Source: Desulfobacca acetoxidans DSM 11109 (GTDB taxonomy: Bacteria > Desulfobacterota > Desulfobaccia > Desulfobaccales > Desulfobaccaceae). Taken from it: a stretch of 64,000 bases of DNA. The translations under genes were made by a program, and so were the position numbers. The stretch lies in contig NC_015388.1 of assembly GCF_000195295.1 (NCBI RefSeq), positions 3,038,001 to 3,102,000 of the forward strand, in the 5' to 3' direction. Under the pieces are notes generated by a model. The model saw nothing but the letters and a program-made list of their open reading frames with translations. It was not told the origin of the DNA and did no database searches. The first letter of the stretch is position 1; each line of letters opens with the position of its first letter. Shown here piece after piece: positions 8,996 through 18,532 of this stretch.

Positions 8996-10041
8996 GCCGT
9001 TTCTCCCTTAACCGCCTCTGATTCGGACCCCGGATTTTTCGTAACGCCGAATTTTGCCCTTACTTGAGTATCAAGCTCGGCCAATACCTCCGGATGTTCC
9101 CGCAGGAAGGCCTTGGCATTTTCCCGGCCCTGAGCCATCCTTTCAGAGCCATAGCTGTACCAGGAGCCGCTCTTTTGGACCAGGTTCAGATCTGCAGCTA
9201 GGTCTAGAAGATCCCCCTCCCTGGAAATGCCCTGGCCAAAGATGACGTCGAATTCACATTCCCGGAAGGGCGCCGCCAGTTTGTTTTTGACCACCCGGAC
9301 CTTGGTGCGCGAACCGATAATCTCATTGCCGTCTTTGAGCGGCAGCCCCTTGCGAATATCCAACCGCTGAGAGGCGTAGAATTTCAGGGCATTACCGCCG
9401 GTGGTGGTCTCCGGATTGCCGTAGACCAGACCGATCTTCATGCGGATCTGATTGATGAAGATCACCGAGGTCTGGGATTTGCTGATCGCCGCGGTGAGCT
9501 TGCGCAGGGCCTGCGACATCAACCGGGCCTGGGAACCCATCTGGGCGTCTCCCATGTCGCCCTCGATCTCGGAACGGGGCACCAACGCCGCTACCGAATC
9601 CACCACAATGGCGTCCAAGGCATTGGAGCGCACCAGGATTTCGGCAATCTCCAGGGCCTGCTCGCCGGTATCCGGCTGGGAAATGAGCAGATCCTCGGTC
9701 TTGACTCCCAACCGCCGGGCATAATTAAGATCCAAAGCGTGCTCGGCATCGATGAAGGCGGCCACTCCTCCCAACTTCTGCGCTTCGGCAATGATGTGCA
9801 AGGCCAGTGTAGTCTTGCCGGACGATTCGGGGCCGAAAATTTCTACAACCCGGCCTCGGGGGATGCCGCCGATGCCCAGAGCCAGATCGAGAGAGAGGGA
9901 CCCGGTTGGGATCACCCCAATATCCGCCGTTCTTTCATCGGCACCCAACCGCATGATAGAGCCCCGACCGTATTGTTTTTCGATCTGGTTCAAGGCCTGC
10001 TCCAGGGCCTTGGATTTGTCATTCGCCAACGCGGTGGCCAT
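8992..10041 (-). CDS. recA: Recombinase RecA
   Basis: 349 residues. Walker A is GPESSGKTT at residues 70-78. The conserved IDAEHALD and [10 protein letters not shown], the L2-region [16 protein letters not shown] and the C-terminal acidic tail region are all present. It forms the ATP-dependent filament on single-stranded DNA for homologous recombination and SOS induction. AlaS follows with a 4-base overlap. I searched the roughly 290 bases upstream by eye and saw no convincing LexA operator, only direct AGTTTCTAGTTTC repeats just before the gene. Confidence 0.99.
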   Translation of the reverse strand: MATALANDKSKALEQALNQIEKQYGRGSIMRLGADERTADIGVIPTGSLSLDLALGIGGIPRGRVVEIFGPESSGKTTLALHIIAEAQKLGGVAAFIDAEHALDLNYARRLGVKTEDLLISQPDTGEQALEIAEILVRSNALDAIVVDSVAALVPRSEIEGDMGDAQMGSQARLMSQALRKLTAAISKSQTSVIFINQIRMKIGLVYGNPETTTGGNALKFYASQRLDIRKGLPLKDGNEIIGSRTKVRVVKNKLAAPFRECEFDVIFGQGISREGDLLDLAADLNLVQKSGSWYSYGSERMAQGRENAKAFLREHPEVLAELDTQVRAKFGVTKNPGSESEAVKGETA

Positions 10042-10227
10042 AGTAGAATACCCTCTTGGTTAAATAAAAAGTTTCTAGTTTCTAGTTTCCGGTTTCAGAC
10101 TTTAAGACTGATTGTCATGACCTCTCAATCACCCGCGCACCATGGAAAGGTTTTTATTATTACCCTCACCTTAACTCTCTCCCAGAGGAAGAGGAATTTT
10201 AGGAAGTTATTTAATGACCGATAACTT

Positions 10228-10298
10228 TGGCACAGGTTAGAAAGCCTGTGCTACCGGCAAATGATTTTTATGATTGACAGGTGATTTATAACTATGAA
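10228..10298 (+). repeat. Intergenic repeat with hairpin, copy 2
   Basis: Counterpart of the element at 5366. It begins with the palindrome CACAGG..CCTGTG (10231-10250) and continues with TTGACAGGTGATTTATAA. It sits between recA and thpR. The rest of 10042-10330 shows no gene. Confidence 0.55.
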
Positions 10299-10330
10299 TG
10301 GATAATTTACCTTGCAATCAAGCATCTTAG

Positions 10331-10915
10331 TCAGCACCCAGCAGTCAATGTGTCACCATTTAACTTTATCTCCTGCAGCACGGTGTAGAGCGATCCCTGA
10401 GGGCGTAGAGTGCTGCGATAAAGAACTACACAAGTTACCGAAAAATCGTCAAACTTGGGGAGGACGACGCCCTCCAGCAGTTGCTGCAACTGCTCCCGCC
10501 CTCGGTTGGAACGGACCCGGCCCAGGGTCAGGTGCGGGGTAAACTTCCGCTTTTCAGCAGGAAATCCGAGGAGAGCAAAAACCTGCTCCAAACTCCGATG
10601 CAGGCGCGTCAAGCTCTCGGTCTGGCCGTTGAGGCCCAGCCAGATCACCCGGGGATTGCGGAAACTGGGGAATGCCCCCACTCCCTCTGCTCCCAACAGA
10701 AAAGGCGGGGTAGTCCGGGCGATACCGGCTGCCGCTTGGATAATCGCCTCGATCTGAGAGGCATCGATGTCTCCGAAAAACTTCAATGTCAGATGGATAT
10801 TATCCACCGACGACCACCGCACGTCGGCGCCGCTCTTTTTGAGATAACCCTGTACCTCTGACAACCCGTTCCGGTAACTCTTGGGCAGATCAACGGCTAA
10901 AAAGGCCCGGATCAT
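10331..10915 (-). CDS. thpR: RNA 2',3'-cyclic phosphodiesterase (2H family)
   Basis: 194 residues with both HxTx motifs of the 2H phosphoesterase superfamily: HLTLKFFGD at residues 41-49 and HLTL at 128-131. The N-terminus MIRAFLAVDLP is typical of ThpR/LigT. The family opens 2',3'-cyclic phosphate RNA ends, and some members show 2'-5' RNA ligase activity. The gene starts by overlapping the cinA stop (4 bases), giving a pgpA-cinA-thpR operon. This trio, often with recA nearby, is a recurring arrangement in delta-proteobacterial genomes, to my knowledge. Confidence 0.92.
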   Translation of the reverse strand: MIRAFLAVDLPKSYRNGLSEVQGYLKKSGADVRWSSVDNIHLTLKFFGDIDASQIEAIIQAAAGIARTTPPFLLGAEGVGAFPSFRNPRVIWLGLNGQTESLTRLHRSLEQVFALLGFPAEKRKFTPHLTLGRVRSNRGREQLQQLLEGVVLPKFDDFSVTCVVLYRSTLRPQGSLYTVLQEIKLNGDTLTAGC

Positions 10916-12159
10916 TGCAGTTCTCGCCGGAGCCAGTCCATGGCGGTCTGGGCCGTGAGTATTTTGATTTCCTCGCGGCTGCCCTGGAAGAGACAGTGTC
11001 GGGTTTTGACCCCCTGAGGTCCGGCCAGACCCAGGTAAACGGTGCCGACGGGTTTTTTGGGCGATCCTCCCGTAGGCCCGGCGATACCGGTGACTGCCAG
11101 GCTGTACGACACCCCGAAAACATCCCGGACACCCACCGCCATGGCCGCTGCTGTCGGTCCGCTGACGGCGCCGTGGGTGTGCAGAGTTGACTCCGGAACA
11201 TGCAGGAGGTTTACTTTCGCCCGATTGCTGTAAGTCACTACCCCACCTTGAAAGTAGTCGGAACTGCCAGGGATATTCGTCAGCCGGTGGCAGATCAGGC
11301 CGCCGCTGCAGGATTCGGCCACTGCCAGGGTCAACTGCCGAACCCGCAGTTGTCGACCCAGAATTTCCTCCAGGGTGTCGTCGCTTCCACCCAAAAAGGC
11401 GTCGCCAGCCTGAGCGGCAAGCTCTTGGGCTACAGCCTCCAGCTTTTTTTCCAGTGCCTCCGACTTGGGCCCGCGCACAGTCAGGGTAAGGTGGTTCTCG
11501 GGAAAATTGGGATAGTAGCCAACGCTGACCCCCTGATGGTCCTGGGCCAAGTTCTGGAAAAGGTCCTCCAGTTCGGTTTCGTGCAGCCCGAAAAAACGCA
11601 GGGTACGTTCACAGACCGCTTCGCCCCCGGCGGCTGCCAGGAGGAGGGCCGGCAAGACATAGTTGTCGAATAACAGGCGCATTTCCCGAGGCACGCCGGG
11701 AAGAAAATAGAGCCTCGCCCCCTGATGGTTCAGGTAGAAGCCGCAGGCGGCGCCATTAGGATCCAAGATACAAGCGCCCTGCGGTACCAGGGCCAGACGG
11801 GCAAACCGCTCCTCCCAAGGAAGCCCCCGCAAACGAAAACACTCCCTTAGGCGCGCCAGCAGATATTCATCCTGACGCAGCGGTAGATGCAGCACTTCCG
11901 CCGCTGCCGCGGCGGTGATGTCATCCTCCGTCGGCCCCAAACCACCGGTAACGATAATGAACCGGGAACGGCTGAGCCCCCGGGACAGGGTATCTTGAAA
12001 CAGCGGGGCGGCGTCGCCCAGGATGGTGATGACCTGAACCTTGAGTCCCGCAGCATGGAGGCGGACGGCGGCATAACGCGCATTGGCATCGGCGATCCGA
12101 CCGCTAAGAAGCTCATTGCCGGTAGTGATTATCTCTCCTAAGAAATCTGCAGTACTCAC
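10912..12159 (-). CDS. cinA: CinA-family protein (nicotinamide-nucleotide amidase / ADP-ribose pyrophosphatase domains)
   Basis: 415 residues, full length for a two-domain CinA. The N-terminal molybdopterin-binding-like (COG1058) domain spans about 1-250 with ITTGNELLSGRI and VTGGLGPTEDD. The C-terminal NMN deamidase (PncC) domain begins near 262 and shows AESCSGGLICHRLT and TGIAGPTGG. The enzyme recycles NMN in NAD metabolism. It overlaps pgpA by 4 bases upstream and thpR by 4 bases downstream, so the three genes are translationally coupled. Confidence 0.93.
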   Translation of the reverse strand: MSTADFLGEIITTGNELLSGRIADANARYAAVRLHAAGLKVQVITILGDAAPLFQDTLSRGLSRSRFIIVTGGLGPTEDDITAAAAAEVLHLPLRQDEYLLARLRECFRLRGLPWEERFARLALVPQGACILDPNGAACGFYLNHQGARLYFLPGVPREMRLLFDNYVLPALLLAAAGGEAVCERTLRFFGLHETELEDLFQNLAQDHQGVSVGYYPNFPENHLTLTVRGPKSEALEKKLEAVAQELAAQAGDAFLGGSDDTLEEILGRQLRVRQLTLAVAESCSGGLICHRLTNIPGSSDYFQGGVVTYSNRAKVNLLHVPESTLHTHGAVSGPTAAAMAVGVRDVFGVSYSLAVTGIAGPTGGSPKKPVGTVYLGLAGPQGVKTRHCLFQGSREEIKILTAQTAMDWLRRELQ

Positions 12160-12620
12160 GGAATCATAAACCTTATCAGTGCAGTCAGCACGAGCCAGGC
12201 ATAGAGTCCGGCCACTACATCGTCCAGCATGATCCCCAGCCCCCCGGTCAGACGGGTATTTATCAGACCGGCGGGAAAAGGTTTGACAATATCAAACAGC
12301 CGGAACAGCGCCAGGCTCATAAGCATAAAGAAAACATTCCTGGGACAGCCCGCCAGGGCGATAAGCTGCCCCACAACCTCATCAATAACGATAACCGGCG
12401 CATCATGCTGCTTCAGCAGCGTCTCCGCCCTGCCGCTCAGGTAGATTCCGCCAATGAGCAGTACTATGATCGTCAGGCTGTACTTTAGAATACTTAGGGG
12501 TTGGAGAAGCCACCACAAAGGCAGGACCGCCAATGATCCCCAGGTGCCGGGCGCCAGCGGCAGCCTGCCCGCCCCAAACCAGGAGGCTAGTAACACGATT
12601 AGCTTATCCTGCCGACTCAT
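12156..12620 (-). CDS. pgpA: Phosphatidylglycerophosphatase A
   Basis: 154 residues with four predicted hydrophobic segments. The family signature GAGRLPLAPGTWGS is at about 17-30 and VIDEVVGQ near 78-85. The conserved acidic residues here coordinate the catalytic metal. It dephosphorylates phosphatidylglycerophosphate to phosphatidylglycerol at the inner membrane. First gene of the pgpA-cinA-thpR run. The 240 bases between it and the divergent lnt gene must hold both promoters, but I could not single out either one. Confidence 0.92.
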   Translation of the reverse strand: MSRQDKLIVLLASWFGAGRLPLAPGTWGSLAVLPLWWLLQPLSILKYSLTIIVLLIGGIYLSGRAETLLKQHDAPVIVIDEVVGQLIALAGCPRNVFFMLMSLALFRLFDIVKPFPAGLINTRLTGGLGIMLDDVVAGLYAWLVLTALIRFMIP

Positions 12621-12862
12621 GCCGAAGTATCTAAGCGCCCGGCCAAATCTAGACTTTCTAGTTGAAAATACATGGATATGCCTCTTCTGTCAAGGGCTGT
12701 TGCAGCAACCGGCAGTGCTAGCGGCAAAAGCTCCGCCAGGAGAGATTAACGGTTGTGCCGACTCCAGAAATACCGCATAATAATATATACGGCCAGAGCA
12801 ATTATAGCGTCAACTAGCTCAATGGTTCAAGGTCATTTAATCTGCAGAGGATTTCTATCTCT

Positions 12863-14383
12863 ATGCTTTTCAAACTTCTCGCGGCCGCTCTTTCCGGTCT
12901 GTTGCTGGCCATAGCGCTGCCAAAATTCAATATTGCCTATTGCCTGTGGATCGGACTCATACCATTGCTCTGGGCCCTCCAGGGAACCAGCGGCCGCAAG
13001 GCCTTTCTGGTCGGTTTGATCAACGGACTGGCCCAAAACCTGGGCACCCTTTATTGGATCATGTACGTCACCGTGGTGTATGGCAAGCTACCGGCACCCG
13101 TGGGGGGAATCATTCTTCTCCTGCTGGCCGCCTATATCAGTTTATACCGCGGTCTTTGGGCCTGGCTCTACACCTGGGGAGAAACCCGCGGACTGGCCGG
13201 CTACTGGTGGGGTCCAGCCCTGTGGGTGAGTCTGGAGTTTGTGCAGACCTATATGTTCTCCGGCTTCCCCTGGATGCTGTTAGGCTACGGGTTGCACCAA
13301 TCCCCCTATCTCATACAAGTTGTAGATATAACAGGTACATACGGTCTGGCCGCCCTCATCGTCATGGTTAATATCGGTCTGTATCAATTGCTGCAAGGCT
13401 GGGCCGTCGGTCGCGCCAGGTTCCGCCCGCTGGCCATCAGCCTGGTTTTTCTTGGTATTGCCCTGGGGTATGGCTACTTCCGCCTGCCGCAGGTGCAGCA
13501 GCAGATGGCCCAGAGCCCTACGGCGAAGCTCTCGGTGGTTCAAGGAAATATCGAGCAGGGGCGGAAATGGGATCCTCACTATCAGGGAGAGACAATCAAT
13601 ATTTACGGTGAATTAACCCGAAAAAGCAGCATTCAGCAGCCACAGGTGATTGTCTGGCCGGAGACCGCCGCACCCTTCTTTTTCCTGCGTGATAAAGAAC
13701 TGTCAGCCCGGCTGATTAACATTGCCCGGCAGAACGGGTCTTATCTTTTCTTCGGCAGCCCGGCCTTTGAATTCGGCCCCGCTGGAGAGTTCTTTTTTAA
13801 CCGGGCGTACCTGTTGTCGCCGGACGGCGAGGTAGTTGGTTCATATGATAAGGCCCACCTGGTACCGTATGGCGAATATGTCCCCCTGAGGCGTCTTTTT
13901 CCCTTTATCGGCAAAATGGTACCGATGGTGGGAGACTTTAAAGAGGGTCCCCCCGGCGTGGTGCTGGCACTACCCCAGGTCAATCTGGGATCGCTCATCT
14001 GTTTTGAATCCATCTTCCCCTATTTAAGCCGGGCAATGGTACGGAACGGGGCGAATGTCCTGGTAAACATCACCAATGACGCCTGGTTTGGCCGGACCAG
14101 CGCCCCCTATCAGCATCTGGCCATGGCCGTAGTCCGGGCAGTGGAAAATCGCGTGGCGCTGGCCCGAGCCGCCAACACCGGCGTCAGCGCCTTAGCAACC
14201 CCGGACGGCGGCATTCTCTGGACCTCCGAACTCTATACAACTGCGGCCCACACCGCCGCCCTACCGTTGCTTTCGGGCGGCAGTTTCTATACCCGCTATG
14301 GCGATATTTTTTCCTGGTCGGCTATTGGCCTGACTATTTTGGGGCTGGCCAGCGGTCTGGCCCTTGGAAGACGGCGGCGATGA
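12863..14383 (+). CDS. lnt: Apolipoprotein N-acyltransferase
   Basis: 506 residues. The N-terminal half has about seven membrane helices, followed by the periplasmic nitrilase-fold domain from about 220. The catalytic triad is visible: Glu in VWPETAAPFF, Lys in YDKAHLVPYGEYVP and Cys in LICFESIFPYL. A final helix precedes the C-terminal GRRRR. It adds the third acyl chain to lipoproteins, which implies a diderm cell. The end overlaps era by 4 bases, so the two form an operon. Confidence 0.96.
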   Translation: MLFKLLAAALSGLLLAIALPKFNIAYCLWIGLIPLLWALQGTSGRKAFLVGLINGLAQNLGTLYWIMYVTVVYGKLPAPVGGIILLLLAAYISLYRGLWAWLYTWGETRGLAGYWWGPALWVSLEFVQTYMFSGFPWMLLGYGLHQSPYLIQVVDITGTYGLAALIVMVNIGLYQLLQGWAVGRARFRPLAISLVFLGIALGYGYFRLPQVQQQMAQSPTAKLSVVQGNIEQGRKWDPHYQGETINIYGELTRKSSIQQPQVIVWPETAAPFFFLRDKELSARLINIARQNGSYLFFGSPAFEFGPAGEFFFNRAYLLSPDGEVVGSYDKAHLVPYGEYVPLRRLFPFIGKMVPMVGDFKEGPPGVVLALPQVNLGSLICFESIFPYLSRAMVRNGANVLVNITNDAWFGRTSAPYQHLAMAVVRAVENRVALARAANTGVSALATPDGGILWTSELYTTAAHTAALPLLSGGSFYTRYGDIFSWSAIGLTILGLASGLALGRRRR

Positions 14384-15300
14384 GTCAGACGGAAAGGGAA
14401 AGAGTCAAAACCGAATTCCGCTGTGGCTATGTGGCTCTAGGCGGCGTTCCCAACGTCGGCAAATCGACCCTCCTCAACCGCCTGGTGGCGGAAAAACTGG
14501 CCATCACCTCACCCAAACCCCAAACCACCCGTCACCGTCTCCTGGGAATAGTTCATCTCCCCCGGGCTCAACTGCTGTTTATGGACATGCCCGGCATTAT
14601 CGACCCTGGCTCCCTCTTGAATGAGAGCCTGGTCAACACCGCCCTCGGAACCTTAAAAGATGCCGACGTAGTGGTCTGGCTGGTAACGCCTCAGGAAACC
14701 GCGGCCGAAAGCCGGGTGATCCTTCCCCACATACGCCTGCTGGCCAAACCGGTGGTCATCGCCATCAATAAAATCGACACAATCCCGAAGTTGGAGATTC
14801 TCCCCCTTATTGAGTTTTACCACTCTCTTCTACCCGAAGCGCCAGTGACGCCAGTGGCCGCCCTTACCGGGGATGGCCTGCCCCATCTCTTAACTGAAAT
14901 TATTAACCTGTTGCCGAAAGCGCCCCCTCTCTACCCCGATGATCAGCTCACCGACCAGACCGAGCGCTTTCTGGCCGCGGAATTTATCCGGGAACGGGTT
15001 TTTCACCACACTGCCGAGGAAATTCCCTATGCCGCTGCAGTACAGCTCGAAGAATTTGACGAAAAGGATCGCCCCCGCCTGATCCGCCTGCGGGCCGTCA
15101 TCTATGTGGAGCGCGACTCTCAAAAGGCCATCATGATCGGCAGAAAGGGCGCCCGCTTGAAAGCCATCGGCCAGGAGGCCCGGATCGATCTGGAAATTCT
15201 TTTGGGATGCAAGGTCTATCTCGAACTATGGGTCAAGGTCTGGAAAAATTGGCGTAAGGACCCGCGAGCCCTCAAGGAACTAGGATATTTAATTTCCTGA
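14380..15300 (+). CDS. era: GTPase Era
   Basis: 306 residues. G1 is GGVPNVGKST at 21-30, the G2 region KPQTTRHR follows, G3 is DMPG and G4 is NKID near 132. The C-terminal KH domain has GRKGARLKAIGQEAR near 253-267. Era binds the 3' end of 16S rRNA and assists 30S subunit maturation at the membrane. It is translationally coupled to lnt. Confidence 0.97.
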   Translation: MSQTERERVKTEFRCGYVALGGVPNVGKSTLLNRLVAEKLAITSPKPQTTRHRLLGIVHLPRAQLLFMDMPGIIDPGSLLNESLVNTALGTLKDADVVVWLVTPQETAAESRVILPHIRLLAKPVVIAINKIDTIPKLEILPLIEFYHSLLPEAPVTPVAALTGDGLPHLLTEIINLLPKAPPLYPDDQLTDQTERFLAAEFIRERVFHHTAEEIPYAAAVQLEEFDEKDRPRLIRLRAVIYVERDSQKAIMIGRKGARLKAIGQEARIDLEILLGCKVYLELWVKVWKNWRKDPRALKELGYLIS

Positions 15301-15432
15301 CCGAAAAGTTCGATAAATATGTATTAGGCCAATCTGAGAATCCGGAAGGCGGGATGCGCTTCGCTTTCCCGTCCACGTTTTCTACAGTTCTTGTCTTTAC
15401 TCAAGATCAAGCACCCGGCACTCAATAAGATT

Positions 15433-15906
15433 ATGTCATTCTCTGCTTCTCAGATAAAATCGGTGATCATCTTGTTGGGCGGTTGCCTTACGCTGGCCCC
15501 GCGGGCGGCTGGCGCGATTCAGACGCATGGTCCTCCCGAGGGCTTGTATGTCCATCAACTAGGACATCTGTGCTTTCTTACCGCTATGGTGTTTATCTGC
15601 TTGGTCATCTGGAGGCGGGGCCTGCGCCGCCAGCGCGGTTTCCGTTATATCTTTCGTGCCGGCATTCTTCTGGCGCTCTGGAACTTATTGACTTTTTGGG
15701 GGCATTGGGCTGAAGAGCGGCTCAGTCCGACCGCAGTAAGCGATCAGGCGGGATACTTTTCCAGGCAGATACAGATTACTGACCTCCCTACCCTACTCTA
15801 TTACCTGGCTAAATTGGACCATTTGATTCTGGTGCCAGCTATGTTGATGTTTTATCTGGGTCTGAGGGCTTTCGCTTCCGAAGGGCAATTCCTGGAGGAC
15901 AGATGA
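15433..15906 (+). CDS. Membrane protein of unknown function, upstream of a histidine kinase-like gene
   Basis: 157 residues from the ATG at 15433. An in-frame TTG at 15391 would add 14 residues but lacks a ribosome site. The chosen start gives a signal-like N-terminus ending AAGA, then helices around residues 45-65, 72-92 and 125-145. It overlaps the next gene by 4 bases, so the two are translated together. No enzymatic motif is seen. The pairing suggests that it supplies a membrane input for the adjacent kinase-like protein, but that rests only on position. Confidence 0.7.
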   Translation: MSFSASQIKSVIILLGGCLTLAPRAAGAIQTHGPPEGLYVHQLGHLCFLTAMVFICLVIWRRGLRRQRGFRYIFRAGILLALWNLLTFWGHWAEERLSPTAVSDQAGYFSRQIQITDLPTLLYYLAKLDHLILVPAMLMFYLGLRAFASEGQFLEDR

Positions 15907-17012
15907 TTTGGTCGCTGACTCCGGTCCTGTTCGTTGATATTATCGGCTCGCTGCTGGTCATGACCCTGGCCGGCCTCAGTTTCATAACGGCGCGTCGCCT
16001 GCTGCGGCGGGAACCGGACAACGCTACCTGGATATTCTTGTTCTGGTTAAGTCTGGCCCTGATGACCTTCGCCATCTCCCGCTCCCTGGGCCACATCCTG
16101 AGCCACACCTTGATTATGGCCGAACATCCTGAAATCTGGGGAATTCTGGCACCCTTCAGCGGCTCCCTCAATACCTTTACCTTTATCCTGATCACCAGCG
16201 TTACGGCCTTCTTTTATCATTTCCGGCGCATCTATCAACGCATGTCCGCCAACCACGCAGAGCTGGAGAATTTCAGCCGTGATATTTTAAACCTCAACCG
16301 CGACCTGGAAACTATGGTGATGGAACGCACTATGGCGGAAATGGCCCTGGGCGTGGCGGATGGCATCCGCAACCCCATCTGCGTCATCGGGGGCTTCAGC
16401 CGCCTGCTTCTACGCCGGTTGGAACCTGATGACCCGACGCGCGAGTGGCTGACGAGCATAGCTGCAGAAACCAAACGCATGGAAGAAATGGTGGCCAAAT
16501 TCGAGGCCCTGGCAGAAAAACGGGATTATTTCTTCAGTCAGGAGGACCTCAATTACGTGGCGCAGAACACCCTCACGACCCTCAGACCGGAATTCGACAA
16601 CAAGTTGATTGATGTTCAGACCTCCTGGTGGCCTCAGCCGCTTATCGGCAAGATCAATGCCCATCTCTTGCGGGTGGCCCTATCGCATCTGCTGCGCAAT
16701 GCCATTGAAGCCACCCCTCCCGGCGGCGTCATCACAGTGTCCACCACCGTACAGGGTGAGCTGGCCCATCTGGAAATCCAAGATACCGGCCGGGGAATGC
16801 CGGCCGAAGTGGTAGAGAGAATTTTCACCCCCTTCTACACCACCAAAATCGGCGGTACCGGTCTGGGTCTGGTCTTTGTCCAACAGATCATCGAAGAACA
16901 CCGGGGGACGATTAAAATTGAAAGCGAAGTTGGCCGCGGCGCCCGAGTGCTGATCGATTTGCCGCAACGGTTTGGCCCCCGGAAAGAGTCGGATTTTCGC
17001 CCCTCAGAGTGA
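15903..17012 (+). CDS. Histidine-kinase-like sensor lacking the phosphoacceptor histidine
   Basis: 369 residues. Three to four membrane helices fill residues 1-105, then a coiled coil at about 108-145, a dimerisation helix pair and an ATP-binding domain. The H-box region reads GVADGIRNPICVIGGFSRLL, where kinases normally have HE before IRNP. Here D153-G154 replaces them (codons GAT GGC at 16359-16364). The catalytic domain looks intact: N-box LLRNAIEATPPGG, D-box DTGRGMP and GGTGLGL. It may phosphorylate another protein or act as a non-phosphorylating regulator. No response regulator is adjacent. The gene overlaps the preceding membrane protein by 4 bases. Confidence 0.85.
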   Translation: MIWSLTPVLFVDIIGSLLVMTLAGLSFITARRLLRREPDNATWIFLFWLSLALMTFAISRSLGHILSHTLIMAEHPEIWGILAPFSGSLNTFTFILITSVTAFFYHFRRIYQRMSANHAELENFSRDILNLNRDLETMVMERTMAEMALGVADGIRNPICVIGGFSRLLLRRLEPDDPTREWLTSIAAETKRMEEMVAKFEALAEKRDYFFSQEDLNYVAQNTLTTLRPEFDNKLIDVQTSWWPQPLIGKINAHLLRVALSHLLRNAIEATPPGGVITVSTTVQGELAHLEIQDTGRGMPAEVVERIFTPFYTTKIGGTGLGLVFVQQIIEEHRGTIKIESEVGRGARVLIDLPQRFGPRKESDFRPSE

Positions 17013-17086
17013 ACGTAATCCGGTGGAGTAAGGCTTACCAACTTCATACCCTGCTACCGGATATACTCACTGGCAGCTACCGCCAA

Positions 17087-18286
17087 CTAAGCAATCCGAT
17101 TCAATGCCTGATTCAGATCGGCCCGGAGGTCCTCTATGGCCTCGCACCCCACGGACAGGCGTACCAAATCATCGGTCAGGCCGACCTGTTCCCGTTCCTG
17201 GCGGGGCAGGCTGGCGTGGGTCATGGAAGCCGGGTGTTGGATGAGTGATTCGACCCCGCCTAAAGAAACCGCCACAGTGATCAGTTTGAGGTGATTCATC
17301 AGGATTCGCCCCCCCTCAAGACCACTTTTGACCCCGAAACTGAGCATAAAGCCGAACCCCTCCATCTGCCGCCGGGCAATCCGGTACTGCGGATGATTGG
17401 GGAGACCCGGATAACTCACCCAGGCAACTTTTGGATGATTCTGTAAAAATTCCGCCAGATTCAAGGCATTGGCCTGGGCCCGCTCGAGGCGCAGGGCCAA
17501 GGTACGCATCCCCCGCCAGATCAGCCAGCCCTGATGCGGATCCATTGTCGCGCCGGTCAGGGTCACGAATTTTTTTATCTTCTTCTCTAGGCCATCATCC
17601 CGGCCCACAATCATACCCCCCAGGACATCGCTGTGGCCGTTTAAGGCCTTGGTCAGACTATGCACCACCAGGTCCGCCCCCAACTCCAGCGGACGCTGAC
17701 AATACGGGGTGGCAAAGGTGTTGTCCACTATGAGCAAGGCACCTACCGCATGGGCCAGGCGGGCGGCGGCGGCTACGTCGGTAATTTTCATGGTAGGATT
17801 GGCCGGCGTCTCCAGAAACACCAGCTTCGGTCGGGTACCCAGGATTTCCTCCAATAACTCCGGGTTCGAAGTGTCGACAAAGAACGATCGGATGCCAAAT
17901 CGTGGCAGTTCCCGTTGTATGACCACGCGAGTCGGACCGTAGAGGCAGTCTCCAGCCGCTACCCCTTCCCCCTGGCTCAATAAACTCAGTAACACGGTAG
18001 AAATGGCCGCCATGCCGGTGGCGGCAGCTACGGCCCAGGTACCGTTTTCCAAGACCGCCACGGCGTCTTCCAGGGCATTGACGGTGGGATTGTTCATCCG
18101 GGTATAAATATACCCCGACTGTTCCCCGGCAAACCGGGCCGCTCCCTCTTCGGCGCTGGTGAAGCCGAAGGTGGAGGTCTGAAAAATAGGAGGCGACACT
18201 TCTCCGAAGATGGCCTCTTTCATGCCGCCAGCATGAACCGCTAGAGTCTCTTTTCTCCATTCAGACGTCGCTTTTTCTTCGGCCAT
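17087..18286 (-). CDS. Trans-sulfuration PLP enzyme (cystathionine gamma-synthase/lyase family)
   Basis: 399 residues of the Cys/Met metabolism PLP-dependent family. The substrate-loop motif YIYTRMNNPT (about 59-68), the Asp-containing VDNTFATPY and the Schiff-base lysine in HSLTKALNGHSD (near 208) are present, with the C-terminal SLGGVESLIQHPASMTHA. The residue corresponding to the special cysteine of methionine gamma-lyase (YGCT) is YGPT here, which points to synthase or cystathionine lyase activity and away from a classical methionine gamma-lyase. Exact specificity cannot be fixed. An AGGAGGGGG element precedes the ATG. Confidence 0.88.
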   Translation of the reverse strand: MAEEKATSEWRKETLAVHAGGMKEAIFGEVSPPIFQTSTFGFTSAEEGAARFAGEQSGYIYTRMNNPTVNALEDAVAVLENGTWAVAAATGMAAISTVLLSLLSQGEGVAAGDCLYGPTRVVIQRELPRFGIRSFFVDTSNPELLEEILGTRPKLVFLETPANPTMKITDVAAAARLAHAVGALLIVDNTFATPYCQRPLELGADLVVHSLTKALNGHSDVLGGMIVGRDDGLEKKIKKFVTLTGATMDPHQGWLIWRGMRTLALRLERAQANALNLAEFLQNHPKVAWVSYPGLPNHPQYRIARRQMEGFGFMLSFGVKSGLEGGRILMNHLKLITVAVSLGGVESLIQHPASMTHASLPRQEREQVGLTDDLVRLSVGCEAIEDLRADLNQALNRIA

Positions 18287-18332
18287 GAGCTAACCCCCTC
18301 CTGTTGGACCTGGTCATAACTCCAAAAACCAG

Positions 18333-18365
18333 AAAGGGGAAAGCGGTCTTAACCGTTTCCCCCTT
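18333..18365 (-). terminator. Hairpin terminator after tRNA-Val
   Basis: GGGGAAAGCGGT (18336-18347) pairs with ACCGTTTCCCC (18352-18362) with one bulge. T-rich sequence lies on both sides, so it could work in either direction. It follows the 3' end of tRNA-Val on the minus strand. Confidence 0.6.
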
Positions 18366-18376
18366 ATTCTTTTTTA

Positions 18377-18451
18377 TGGTAGGCGGTGCTGGATTTGAAC
18401 CAGCGGCTTCCACCGTGTGAGGATGGCACTCTACCCCTGAGTTAACCGCCC
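18377..18451 (-). tRNA. tRNA-Val (anticodon CAC)
   Basis: Cloverleaf on the minus strand: acceptor stem GGGCGGT/ACCGCCT, D arm ACTC..GAGT, anticodon stem CCATC/GGTGG with loop CTCACAC giving anticodon CAC, T arm GCTGG-TTCAAAT-CCAGC. The CCA end is encoded. Confidence 0.95.
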
Positions 18452-18532
18452 TTAAATAAGGCTATGTGTAACATGAAGCTCTCGGTTTGGCAAGATTTTT
18501 ATCCGATAAAAGTATAACCGCCTTTCCCCTGA

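Noticed and set aside
10042-10330. LexA/SOS operator upstream of recA
   Set aside because: No palindrome matching known LexA boxes was seen; only short direct AGTTTCTAGTTTC repeats.
15391-15432. Upstream TTG start of the membrane protein before the kinase-like gene
   Set aside because: No ribosome site, and it would place charged residues before a good signal segment; the ATG at 15433 is preferred.
18287-18376. SAM or other methionine riboswitch before the trans-sulfuration gene
   Set aside because: The only structure is the hairpin explained as the tRNA-Val terminator; no riboswitch core was found.
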